From Frondihabitans sp. (GTDB lineage Bacteria; Actinomycetota; Actinomycetes; Actinomycetales; Microbacteriaceae), in contig JAODMX010000245.1 of NCBI GenBank assembly GCA_025464735.1, positions 1 to 10,542 of the forward strand: a stretch of 10,542 bases of DNA, in the 5' to 3' direction. The notes beneath the pieces were generated by a model, which saw nothing but the letters and a program-made list of their open reading frames with translations, was not told the origin of the DNA and did not search any database. The position numbers and the translations under genes are program-made. Positions 5,586 through 10,542 of this stretch are shown here, one piece after another. Every line of letters begins with the position of its first letter. The stretch's first letter is position 1.

Positions 5586-6938
5586 GTGACGAAGTTGCGC
5601 CTTGCCATCGTCGGAGCCGGCCCCGCCGGAATCTACGCCGCAGACATCATCTTGAAGGCCGAGCGGCAGTTCGACGTCTCCATCGACCTGTTCGAACAGC
5701 TTCCTGCACCGTACGGTCTCGTGCGCTACGGGGTCGCCCCCGACCACCCCCGCATCAAGGGCATTATCACGGCCCTTCGCGACGTCCTCGACCGCGGCGA
5801 CATCCGCGTTTTCGGCAATGTCAGGTACGGCGTCGACATCACCCTCGACGACCTCAAGAAGCACTACAACGCGGTCATCTTCTCGACCGGCGCCATTCGT
5901 GACGCCGACCTCAAGATTCCCGGTATCGATCTCGAGGGCAGCTATGGCGCGGCCGATTTCGTGTCCTGGTTCGACGGCCACCCCGACGTTCCTCGAACCT
6001 GGCCGCTCGAGGCCGAGTCCGTCGCTGTCGTCGGGGTCGGGAACGTGGCTCTCGACGTGTCTCGGATCCTGGCAAAGCACGCCGACGATCTCCTCGCCAC
6101 CGAGATCCCGGCCAATGTCTACGAGGGGCTCAAGGCTTCTCCGGTCACTGATGTCCACGTCTTCGGCCGCCGCGGCCCGGCCCAGGTGAAGTTCACGCCT
6201 CTAGAGCTGCGCGAGCTGGGAGAGATGAACGACGTCGACATGGTCGTCTACGACGAAGACTTCGACTACGACGAGGCCTCGAAGACCGCGGTCGCGACGA
6301 ACAAGCAGGTTTTTGTGATCGACAAGGTGCTCAACCAGTGGCGTCAGCGACCGGCCGGTGAGGCTTCGCGGCGGCTGCACCTGCACTTCTACGCCAAGCC
6401 TGTCCGGGTTGAGGGAACGGACGGCCACGTGACTGGCATCACGTACGAACGCACTCGCCCGGACGGCGCCGGTGGTGTCGAGGGCACCGGCGAGCTCCGT
6501 ACCGTCGAGGTGCAGGCGATCTACCGCGCGGTGGGTTACTTCGGCTCGCCGCTCGACGGTATCCCTTTCGACGAGAAGCGCGGCGTGGTGCCGAACCACG
6601 AGGGTCAGGTGCTGGACGACGACGACCATCTGGTTCCCGGCGTCTACGCCACGGGGTGGATCAAGCGCGGTCCCGTCGGCCTGATCGGGCACACCAAGAG
6701 TGACGCGATGGAGACCGTGCAGCACGTGCTGACCGACCAGGCCAGCTGGTGGGCACCGGCCGAGCCCTCGGAGGAGTCGGTTGTCGCTCTGCTCGAGTCG
6801 CGCGGGGCCGAGTACACCGACCTTGAGGGCTGGCACCGCCTCGACCAGCACGAGATCGCCCTTGGCGCACCGTCGGGGCGGGCCCGCATCAAGGTCGTTC
6901 CCCGCGACGAGATGGTGAGCCTCTCGCGCGACGCGTAG
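5586..6938 (+). CDS. FprA-like NADPH:ferredoxin (adrenodoxin-type) reductase
   Basis: A 450-residue FAD-dependent reductase resembling mycobacterial FprA and mitochondrial adrenodoxin reductase, which pass electrons from NADPH to a ferredoxin. The FAD-binding GAGPAG is at residues 10-15, directly at the N-terminus, followed by PAPYGLVRYGVAPDHPRIK (40-58), the strongly conserved family signature. The NADP-binding motif VVGVGNVALDV is at 148-158 and the dinucleotide-selecting RRGPAQ at 195-200. The C-terminal FAD contact YATGWIKRGPVGLIGHTKSDA is at 354-374. The length matches the family (about 450-460), so it appears intact, and no extra ferredoxin domain is fused. It lies 43 bp after the prenyl synthase on the same strand, probably in one transcript. 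The redox partner is not in the window. A link to menaquinone chemistry is only positional. Confidence 0.92.
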   Translation: MTKLRLAIVGAGPAGIYAADIILKAERQFDVSIDLFEQLPAPYGLVRYGVAPDHPRIKGIITALRDVLDRGDIRVFGNVRYGVDITLDDLKKHYNAVIFSTGAIRDADLKIPGIDLEGSYGAADFVSWFDGHPDVPRTWPLEAESVAVVGVGNVALDVSRILAKHADDLLATEIPANVYEGLKASPVTDVHVFGRRGPAQVKFTPLELRELGEMNDVDMVVYDEDFDYDEASKTAVATNKQVFVIDKVLNQWRQRPAGEASRRLHLHFYAKPVRVEGTDGHVTGITYERTRPDGAGGVEGTGELRTVEVQAIYRAVGYFGSPLDGIPFDEKRGVVPNHEGQVLDDDDHLVPGVYATGWIKRGPVGLIGHTKSDAMETVQHVLTDQASWWAPAEPSEESVVALLESRGAEYTDLEGWHRLDQHEIALGAPSGRARIKVVPRDEMVSLSRDA

Positions 6939-6940
6939 CC

Positions 6941-7017
6941 GGTGCCCTGCGCCAAACCCTCGCGGTCGGCCCGGGCACCAGCCCTAGGACCACCGCGACA
7001 GCCGACGGCGAGGGTTT
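6941..7017. terminator. Interleaved inverted repeats between convergent fprA and cls
   Basis: Arms 6954-6970 and 7001-7017 pair as AAACCCTCGC with GCGAGGGTTT, then after one mismatch GTCGGC with GCCGAC, giving 16 pairs over a 30-nt loop. The arms end in TTT on whichever strand is read, as in a bidirectional terminator between convergent genes. A second inverted repeat, GGTGCCC (6941-6947) with GGGCACC (6973-6979), interleaves with the first, so both together would form a pseudoknot-like fold. There is no long U-tract, so efficiency as an intrinsic terminator is uncertain. Confidence 0.5.
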
Positions 7018-7035
7018 ACCCGTCGCGGCGGCGGG

Positions 7036-8502
7036 CTACTGCACGGCAGACGTGAGCCGCGCGACGTTGTCGAGCACCTGCGAGCGGAACGGCCGCCCGA
7101 GCCATTGCTCGAGAGTCAGCTCGCGGCTGGCGGCGCGGTAGCTCGCCTCGACCTCGCGGAGCTTGTTGACGAACCGCCGACCCCGGATCATGACGGAGAT
7201 CTCGAGATTGAGGCTGAAGGACCGCATGTCCATGTTGCTGGATCCGATCACCGAGACGTCGCTGTCGATCGTGAAGTGCTTCGCGTGCAGAACGGTGGGG
7301 GCGCGGTACAGGAAGATGCGAACGCCCGCCCGGAGCATCGCTTCGTAGTACGACCGCTGCGCGTGATAGACGACGGGCTGGTCGCCGATCTCACTGACGA
7401 AGAGCTGGACCTCGATGCCGCGCTGGGCGGCGGTGGTGATCGAGTACAGCATCGAATCGTCGGGCACGAAGTATGGGCTTGTGATGATGATGCGCTCCTG
7501 CGCCGAGTAGAGCAGCGTGTTGAACAGCCGGAGGTTGTTCTCGCCGTCGAAGCCAGGGCCGCTAGGCACGACTTGGCAGTCGAGCATGTCGGGGGAGTCC
7601 GGCTCCGTGACGGTCTCTGACTCGCGAAGCAGGAGCTCGTCGGTCTCGCTGTACCAGTCGGTCACGAAAAGCGCGTTGATCCCCGCGACGATTGGTCCTT
7701 CGAAGCGCACCATCAGGTCTTTCCAGGCCAGGTGTCGCCGACGGTTGCGCCAGCGCTGGTAGCCGCGGTCGATCATGTTCTGCGAACCGGTGAAGGCCAC
7801 GAGTCCGTCGATCACGAGGAGCTTGCGGTGATTGCGCAGGTCGGGCCGCTGAAATTTGCCTCGGAACGGCAGGATCGGCAGCATGAGTTCCCACTGCACC
7901 CCGATCTTGTTGAGGCGCTTCTTTGCGGCGCGGTAGCCGGGATAGCCGCGGCTGGCGATGTGGTCCATCAGCAGTCTCACAGTGACGCCGCGCCGCCTGG
8001 CGGCTTCGAGCGCGCGGAAGAACGGCTCGCTCGTCGAGTCGAGGCTCGTGATGTAGAACTCGGCGTGCACCCACCGCTTCGCTTTACCGATCGCCTCCGT
8101 CATCGCGGCGATCGACTCGTCGTAGTCGACGTGGAGGTCGGCCGTATTGCCGCCCACGAGGGGCATGGCACCGAGGCGCTGATTCAGCTCGACTGCGCCG
8201 TCCAGCCACGGTGGCCAGTGGTTGTCGCGGTGCACTCGCTCCATGCCCTCGGTCGTCTCGAGGATGTACTGGTTGATCTCTCGCTGCTTGGCACGTCGCT
8301 TGCGGGGCAGGTGTGAGCTGCCGAGCAGCAGGAAGAGGATGATCCCGGCGTAGGGGATGAGGAAAATCGCCAGAAGCCACGCGGTGGCCGTCTGCGGACG
8401 ACGATTGATCGGCACGTAGATGACCGCGAAGACGCGGATCAGGATGTCGAGAATCACACCGGCCGTGGAGATGGCCGGAGCTACCCACGGGGCCAGGTGC
8501 AC
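7036..8502 (-). CDS. cls: Cardiolipin synthase (phospholipase D family)
   Basis: A 488-residue membrane-bound phospholipase D superfamily enzyme, predicted to make cardiolipin by phosphatidyl transfer. Two N-terminal membrane segments are visible, about residues 12-31 and 39-61, followed by a basic stretch (HLPRKRRAKQR). The two catalytic HxKxxxxD motifs are intact: H225/K227/D232 in NHRKLLVID, followed by GSQN at 239-242, and H406/K408/D413 in LHAKHFTID, followed by GSSNMDMRS at 420-428. The length and order match bacterial ClsA-type proteins. Actinobacteria also use a CDP-alcohol phosphatidyltransferase-type cardiolipin synthase, so the exact physiological role is inferred from family membership. 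The start is the GTG at 8502; only 6 nt separate it from the yajQ stop and no strong ribosome binding site is seen, so translation may be coupled to yajQ. Confidence 0.92.
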   Translation of the reverse strand: MHLAPWVAPAISTAGVILDILIRVFAVIYVPINRRPQTATAWLLAIFLIPYAGIILFLLLGSSHLPRKRRAKQREINQYILETTEGMERVHRDNHWPPWLDGAVELNQRLGAMPLVGGNTADLHVDYDESIAAMTEAIGKAKRWVHAEFYITSLDSTSEPFFRALEAARRRGVTVRLLMDHIASRGYPGYRAAKKRLNKIGVQWELMLPILPFRGKFQRPDLRNHRKLLVIDGLVAFTGSQNMIDRGYQRWRNRRRHLAWKDLMVRFEGPIVAGINALFVTDWYSETDELLLRESETVTEPDSPDMLDCQVVPSGPGFDGENNLRLFNTLLYSAQERIIITSPYFVPDDSMLYSITTAAQRGIEVQLFVSEIGDQPVVYHAQRSYYEAMLRAGVRIFLYRAPTVLHAKHFTIDSDVSVIGSSNMDMRSFSLNLEISVMIRGRRFVNKLREVEASYRAASRELTLEQWLGRPFRSQVLDNVARLTSAVQ

Positions 8503-8508
8503 AGGCGA

Positions 8509-8997
8509 CTACCGGAAGTTGACGAACTGGAGGGAGACGTCGAGGTCGGCGCCCTTGAGGAGCGCCATGGTCGCCTGCAGGTCGTCGCGACTTTTCGACT
8601 GCACGCGCAGTTCGTCGCCCTGGATCTGACTCTTGACGCTCTTTGGTCCCTCGTCGCGAATGAGCTTGTTGATCTTCTTCGCGTGCTCCTGGTCGATGCC
8701 GTCTTTCATCGAGACCTCGATGCGGAACTCCTTGCCGCTGGCGTAGGGGTCGCCCTCATCGATGCTCTTGAGGGAGATGCCGCGTTTGATGAGTTTCGAC
8801 TCGTAGACATCGAGAACGGCCTTCGCTCGCTCCTCGGTGTTGGCCTTGATGAGGACTTTCTCGCCACTCTGCTCGATGGAGGCGCCGACGTTCTTGAAGT
8901 CGTAGCGTTGCTCGACCTCCTTGTGCGCTTGGTTGAGCGCGTTGTCGGCCTCCATCTTGTCGACCTTGCTGACCACGTCGAAAGAGCTATCTGCCAT
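8509..8997 (-). CDS. yajQ: YajQ family nucleotide-binding protein
   Basis: A 162-residue protein of the YajQ (UPF0234) family, whose members bind nucleic acids or nucleotides; a Xanthomonas member has been described as a cyclic di-GMP effector. Family hallmarks are the N-terminal [18 protein letters not shown] (4-21), [10 protein letters not shown] (30-39), the central [13 protein letters not shown] (83-95), [20 protein letters not shown] (108-127), and the C-terminal LQFVNFR. It is full length and complete. The biochemical role in Actinobacteria is not established, so nothing beyond the family name is claimed. The ATG at 8997 is supported by a TAGGCT box 6 nt upstream. It lies first in an apparent two-gene unit with cls, 6 nt apart, and is divergent from tRNA-Tyr. 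Confidence 0.95.
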   Translation of the reverse strand: MADSSFDVVSKVDKMEADNALNQAHKEVEQRYDFKNVGASIEQSGEKVLIKANTEERAKAVLDVYESKLIKRGISLKSIDEGDPYASGKEFRIEVSMKDGIDQEHAKKINKLIRDEGPKSVKSQIQGDELRVQSKSRDDLQATMALLKGADLDVSLQFVNFR

Positions 8998-9003
8998 GCC
9001 CTC

Positions 9004-9009
9004 AGCCTA
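9004..9009 (-). promoter_or_regulatory. -10 box (TAGGCT) for leaderless yajQ-cls transcript
   Basis: On the - strand TAGGCT is followed by GAGGGC and then the ATG at 8997, placing the predicted +1 on the A of the start codon. GAGGG could look like a ribosome binding site but would lie only 1-2 nt from the ATG, too close to work normally. No clear -35 is present. Confidence 0.55.
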
Positions 9010-9069
9010 CTCAAGGTGTCCGTCGGACGGGAGGAGGCGCACATGGTCGAGGGCGACGCCGAGAGGCTG

Positions 9070-9075
9070 TATTGT
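9070..9075 (+). promoter_or_regulatory. Possible -10 box (TATTGT) for tRNA-Tyr
   Basis: TATTGT fits TANNNT and lies 41 nt before the mature tRNA, predicting a start near 9082 and a 5' leader of about 35 nt to be removed by RNase P. The -35 region is weak. TTGACG at 9075-9080 and TTGACT at 9092-9097 are alternative -35 elements but lack a suitable -10 at the right distance. Confidence 0.25.
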
Positions 9076-9116
9076 TGACGGGCGCCTTCGGTTGACTCCG
9101 GTCGACGGGGCGCACT

Positions 9117-9198
9117 GGCAAGTTACCCAAGCGGCCAAAGGGATCTGACTGTAAATCAGCCGGCGTAGCCTTCGGGGGTTCGAATCCCTCACTTGCCA
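9117..9198 (+). tRNA. tRNA-Tyr (anticodon GUA)
   Basis: A complete class II tRNA of 82 nt without an encoded CCA (the next bases are CGG). The acceptor stem pairs GGCAAGT (9117-9123) with ACTTGCC (9191-9197), discriminator A9198. The D arm is CCC/GGG at 9126-9128 and 9140-9142, with the usual AAGCGGCCAAA loop. The anticodon loop is CTGTAAA (9149-9155), with anticodon GTA at 9151-9153. The long variable arm (about 9161-9173) contains a CTTCGG-type turn, as expected for bacterial tRNA-Tyr. The T arm is GGGGG-TTCGAAT-CCCTC at 9174-9190. The lowest base pair of the anticodon stem (T9144/C9160) is mismatched. This tRNA reads UAC and UAU codons. Confidence 0.97.
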
Positions 9199-9202
9199 CG
9201 GT

Positions 9203-9236
9203 GTTGACCAACAGCGCTAGTTGACCAACAGCGCTA
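9203..9236. repeat. 17-bp perfect tandem repeat after tRNA-Tyr
   Basis: GTTGACCAACAGCGCTA occurs twice without a gap (9203-9219 and 9220-9236), 4 nt after the tRNA end and 4 nt before the terminator stem. Because AGCGCT is self-complementary, the two copies can pair (9213-9218 with 9230-9235) around a short GTT/AAC stem, giving an extra hairpin ahead of the terminator. It is most simply a local duplication. No integrase or second tRNA fragment suggests an attachment site. Confidence 0.85.
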
Positions 9237-9240
9237 AAGG

Positions 9241-9273
9241 CGGGCCGCCCCTTCGGGCGGTCCGTTTTCGTTT
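9241..9273 (+). terminator. Intrinsic terminator of tRNA-Tyr
   Basis: CGGGCCGCCC (9241-9250) pairs with GGGCGGTCCG (9255-9264) in a 10-bp stem with one G-T pair and a 4-nt CTTC loop, followed at once by TTTTCGTTT. This is a textbook rho-independent terminator. It isolates the tRNA transcript from the phosphatase gene 35 bp downstream. Confidence 0.88.
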
Positions 9274-9296
9274 CGGGGTCACTCGGCCTTCACCGT

Positions 9297-9302
9297 GAGG
9301 AG
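9297..9302 (+). promoter_or_regulatory. Ribosome binding site of the phosphatase gene
   Basis: GAGGAG lies 5 nt before the ATG at 9308 and fixes that start. The promoter must lie within or just after the tRNA terminator, in 9265-9296; no clear TANNNT/-35 pair was identified there, so partial read-through from the tRNA transcript cannot be excluded. Confidence 0.75.
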
Positions 9303-9307
9303 CACGC

Positions 9308-10114
9308 ATGTCTGCAACGCCTGAAGAACTCCTCGCGATCGCGCAGGAGATCGCGCGCGAAGCGGGTGAGCTGGCGGCGCGTCGCCGCGCCGAGGGCGTC
9401 GAGATTGCCGCGCGTAAGTCGAGCGCGGTCGACATCGTCACCTTCGCTGATCGCGAGGTGGAGGCGTTCATCCGTCGCCGACTTCTGGAGCTCCGGCCTG
9501 ACGATGGATTCTGCGGCGAGGAGAGTGTTGCGAGCTCGGGCACAAGCGGTCTCACCTGGGTTGTCGATCCGATCGACGGCACTGTGAACTTCCTCTATGG
9601 CATCCCGCTCTACGCGGTCAGCATCGCCGTCGTCGAGGGCGAGCCCGATCCGCTCACCTGGAGGGCTTTGGCCGGCTGTGTGTTCAATCCGGCGTCGGGG
9701 GAGGAGTACGCGGCAGCTCGAGGAGGAGGTGCGCATCTCAACGGCACTCGCCTTGCACCGTCGACCCCTGCCGACCTCTCCCAGTCGCTCCTGGCCACCG
9801 GTTTCGCCTACGACCCGGTCCGCCGTGTCGAACAGGGCCGCTTGCTCGGCGGACTTCTCGGGCGCGTGCGCGACATCCGCCGTGGCGGCGCGGCATCGCT
9901 CGACCTTTGCTACGTCGCAGCGGGGCGTCTCGACGCCTACGTCGAGCGTGGCCTCAACCCCTGGGACCACGCGGCGGGCGCTCTTGTTGCCGAAGAAGCG
10001 GGCGCCGTCGTGCTCACGCCGGCGGGCGCCCAGGCGAGCCGCGACTTGACTTTCGTCTGTGCACCGACCATCGCGGTTGAACTGGGCGTGGCTCTCGAGG
10101 ATGCCGGCTGGTGA
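9308..10114 (+). CDS. Inositol monophosphatase family protein (SuhB/HisN-like)
   Basis: A 268-residue metal-dependent phosphomonoesterase of the inositol monophosphatase family. The lithium-sensitive phosphatase motifs are complete: KSSAVDIVTFADRE (37-50), GEES (70-73) carrying the metal-binding glutamates, DPIDGTVNF (87-95) with the catalytic aspartates, and WDHAAG (219-224) with the last metal ligand. The length is typical. In Actinobacteria such proteins act on myo-inositol-1-phosphate, histidinol phosphate (HisN) or related sugar phosphates. The motifs do not tell these apart, and neither inositol nor histidine genes are adjacent, so the substrate is left open. The start is the ATG at 9308, backed by GAGGAG. 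It stands alone between the tRNA terminator and the next promoter region. Confidence 0.92.
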   Translation: MSATPEELLAIAQEIAREAGELAARRRAEGVEIAARKSSAVDIVTFADREVEAFIRRRLLELRPDDGFCGEESVASSGTSGLTWVVDPIDGTVNFLYGIPLYAVSIAVVEGEPDPLTWRALAGCVFNPASGEEYAAARGGGAHLNGTRLAPSTPADLSQSLLATGFAYDPVRRVEQGRLLGGLLGRVRDIRRGGAASLDLCYVAAGRLDAYVERGLNPWDHAAGALVAEEAGAVVLTPAGAQASRDLTFVCAPTIAVELGVALEDAGW

Positions 10115-10149
10115 TGCAGGATTCTGTGGCAGCGTTCGCGAAGGATCGC

Positions 10150-10197
10150 AAAATATGTATTTCGTATCTTTACAGGAGAAGAATTCTTCGATAGTCT
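10150..10197 (+). promoter_or_regulatory. Strong sigma70-type promoter with palindromic operator in the spacer
   Basis: TTTACA (10169-10174, 5 of 6 matches) and TAGTCT (10192-10197) are exactly 17 bp apart, predicting a start near 10204 and a leader of about 74 nt before the GTG at 10278. The AT-rich block 10150-10168, directly upstream of the -35, resembles an UP element. The spacer holds a perfect 12-bp palindrome, GAAGAATTCTTC (10178-10189). A dimeric regulator bound there would block RNA polymerase or remodel the promoter. The local AT content stands out sharply from the surrounding DNA. The regulator is not identifiable. Confidence 0.6.
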
Positions 10198-10277
10198 GAT
10201 GTGGTCGTTTTGCCCGAGCGACCGACGACGACCAGCCCCGTGTCCGATCCAGCCCGAGCCTTGAGGATTATTCCGAC

Positions 10278-10542
10278 GTGACGACTGACCTGACCGACGC
10301 TGAGCCATCGCGCTCCGGCAGGTCGGCTGTGCCTTTGACGCGGCGGGAGGCACTCGACCGTGAGCGCGCCGACAAGTTATCCATCGACGGCGCGACGACC
10401 GCCCAAGTCGCGGAGGTCGTCGCGTCGACGGCCCGAGTCGCGCCGACGACGCGCCGCGAAGCGCTGGAGGCCGCCCGCGGCACTCGACGTCGCACCGGCC
10501 GGTCCGGCCCACGCAGGGCGCCACGGGCGGCGCCGCCGTCGA
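10278..10542 (+). CDS. N-terminal fragment of an unrecognised protein with TRREAL repeats (3' truncated)
   Basis: The frame opens with GTG at 10278 and stays open for 88 codons to the window edge. The visible part is low-complexity, rich in Arg, Ala, Thr and Asp, and predicted disordered. PLTRREALDRERA (19-31) is echoed by PTTRREALEAARG (56-68), and after residue 68 it turns strongly basic (TRRRTGRSGPRRAPR). No signal peptide or membrane segment has appeared yet. From memory, such T-R-R-E-A stretches open many actinobacterial envelope proteins, such as peptidoglycan hydrolases with a delayed membrane anchor, but this is a weak guide and no function is assigned. A weak TTGAGGA (10261-10267) lies 10 nt before the GTG. 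The strong promoter at 10169-10197 points at this gene. The opposite-strand frame across this stretch looks like a shadow. Confidence 0.6.
   Translation, partial: MTTDLTDAEPSRSGRSAVPLTRREALDRERADKLSIDGATTAQVAEVVASTARVAPTTRREALEAARGTRRRTGRSGPRRAPRAAPPS

Noticed and set aside
5409..6158. A 249-codon - strand frame opposite fprA
   Set aside because: It is antisense to a gene with intact FAD and NADP motifs, and it mirrors the third-position G+C bias of that gene.
9117..9236. Attachment site of an integrated element at tRNA-Tyr
   Set aside because: The 17-bp repeat lies outside the tRNA, both copies are adjacent with nothing between them, and no integrase is present.
10135..10150. Terminator hairpin after the phosphatase gene (TTCGCGAA region followed by AAAA)
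   Set aside because: The symmetry is short, no stable stem with loop forms, and there is no T-run on the + strand.
10201..10281. A 26-codon leader peptide whose stop overlaps the GTG at 10278 (GTGA)
   Set aside because: Its GTG lies about 3 nt upstream of the transcription start predicted from TAGTCT, it has no ribosome binding site, and such overlaps occur by chance; the later TTG at 10210 is possible but unsupported.

Overview
The window is high-G+C actinobacterial DNA with GTG starts, TANNNT-type -10 boxes placed at start codons, and gene versions typical of Actinobacteria. Protein style and gene neighbourhood best fit Microbacteriaceae; this is inference from sequence character and no database was searched. 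It looks like a chromosomal housekeeping region: codon use is even across the genes, and no integrase, transposase, phage gene or CRISPR array is present.

Layout: (1) 1-896, the C-terminal half of menD (+), followed after 26 bp by a PPK2-type polyphosphate kinase (923-1774, +). (2) 1775-2300, a 526-bp non-coding stretch with eight degenerate copies of a CCTGAGTT-centred element in both orientations. (3) An isochorismate synthase, menF-type (2301-3566, -), divergent from a menaquinone block on the + strand: menG/ubiE methyltransferase (3701-4432), a long-chain polyprenyl diphosphate synthase (4463-5542) and an FprA-like ferredoxin/adrenodoxin-type NADP reductase (5586-6938). (4) A 97-bp convergent gap with a large inverted repeat, then cls cardiolipin synthase (7036-8502, -) downstream of yajQ (8509-8997, -) in an apparent two-gene operon. 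(5) tRNA-Tyr(GUA) at 9117-9198 (+), a 17-bp tandem repeat and a strong intrinsic terminator, then an inositol monophosphatase-family gene (9308-10114, +). (6) An AT-rich promoter region with a perfect palindrome between its -35 and -10, upstream of a gene that runs off the window end (10278 onward).

Function: the first 7 kb is mainly menaquinone biosynthesis. MenF makes isochorismate, MenD commits it to the pathway, the prenyl synthase makes the side chain, and MenG performs the last methylation. The other steps are not in the window. FprA may feed electrons to a ferredoxin; its link to the quinone genes is positional only. YajQ, Cls and the phosphatase are ordinary housekeeping or envelope functions.

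The observations most worth following are the CCTGAGTT array, the palindrome inside the promoter at 10169-10197, the interleaved inverted repeats between fprA and cls, the tandem 17-mer beside the tRNA, and the consistent leaderless architecture of five genes. I see no convincing new multi-gene system; the novelty is in the non-coding DNA.
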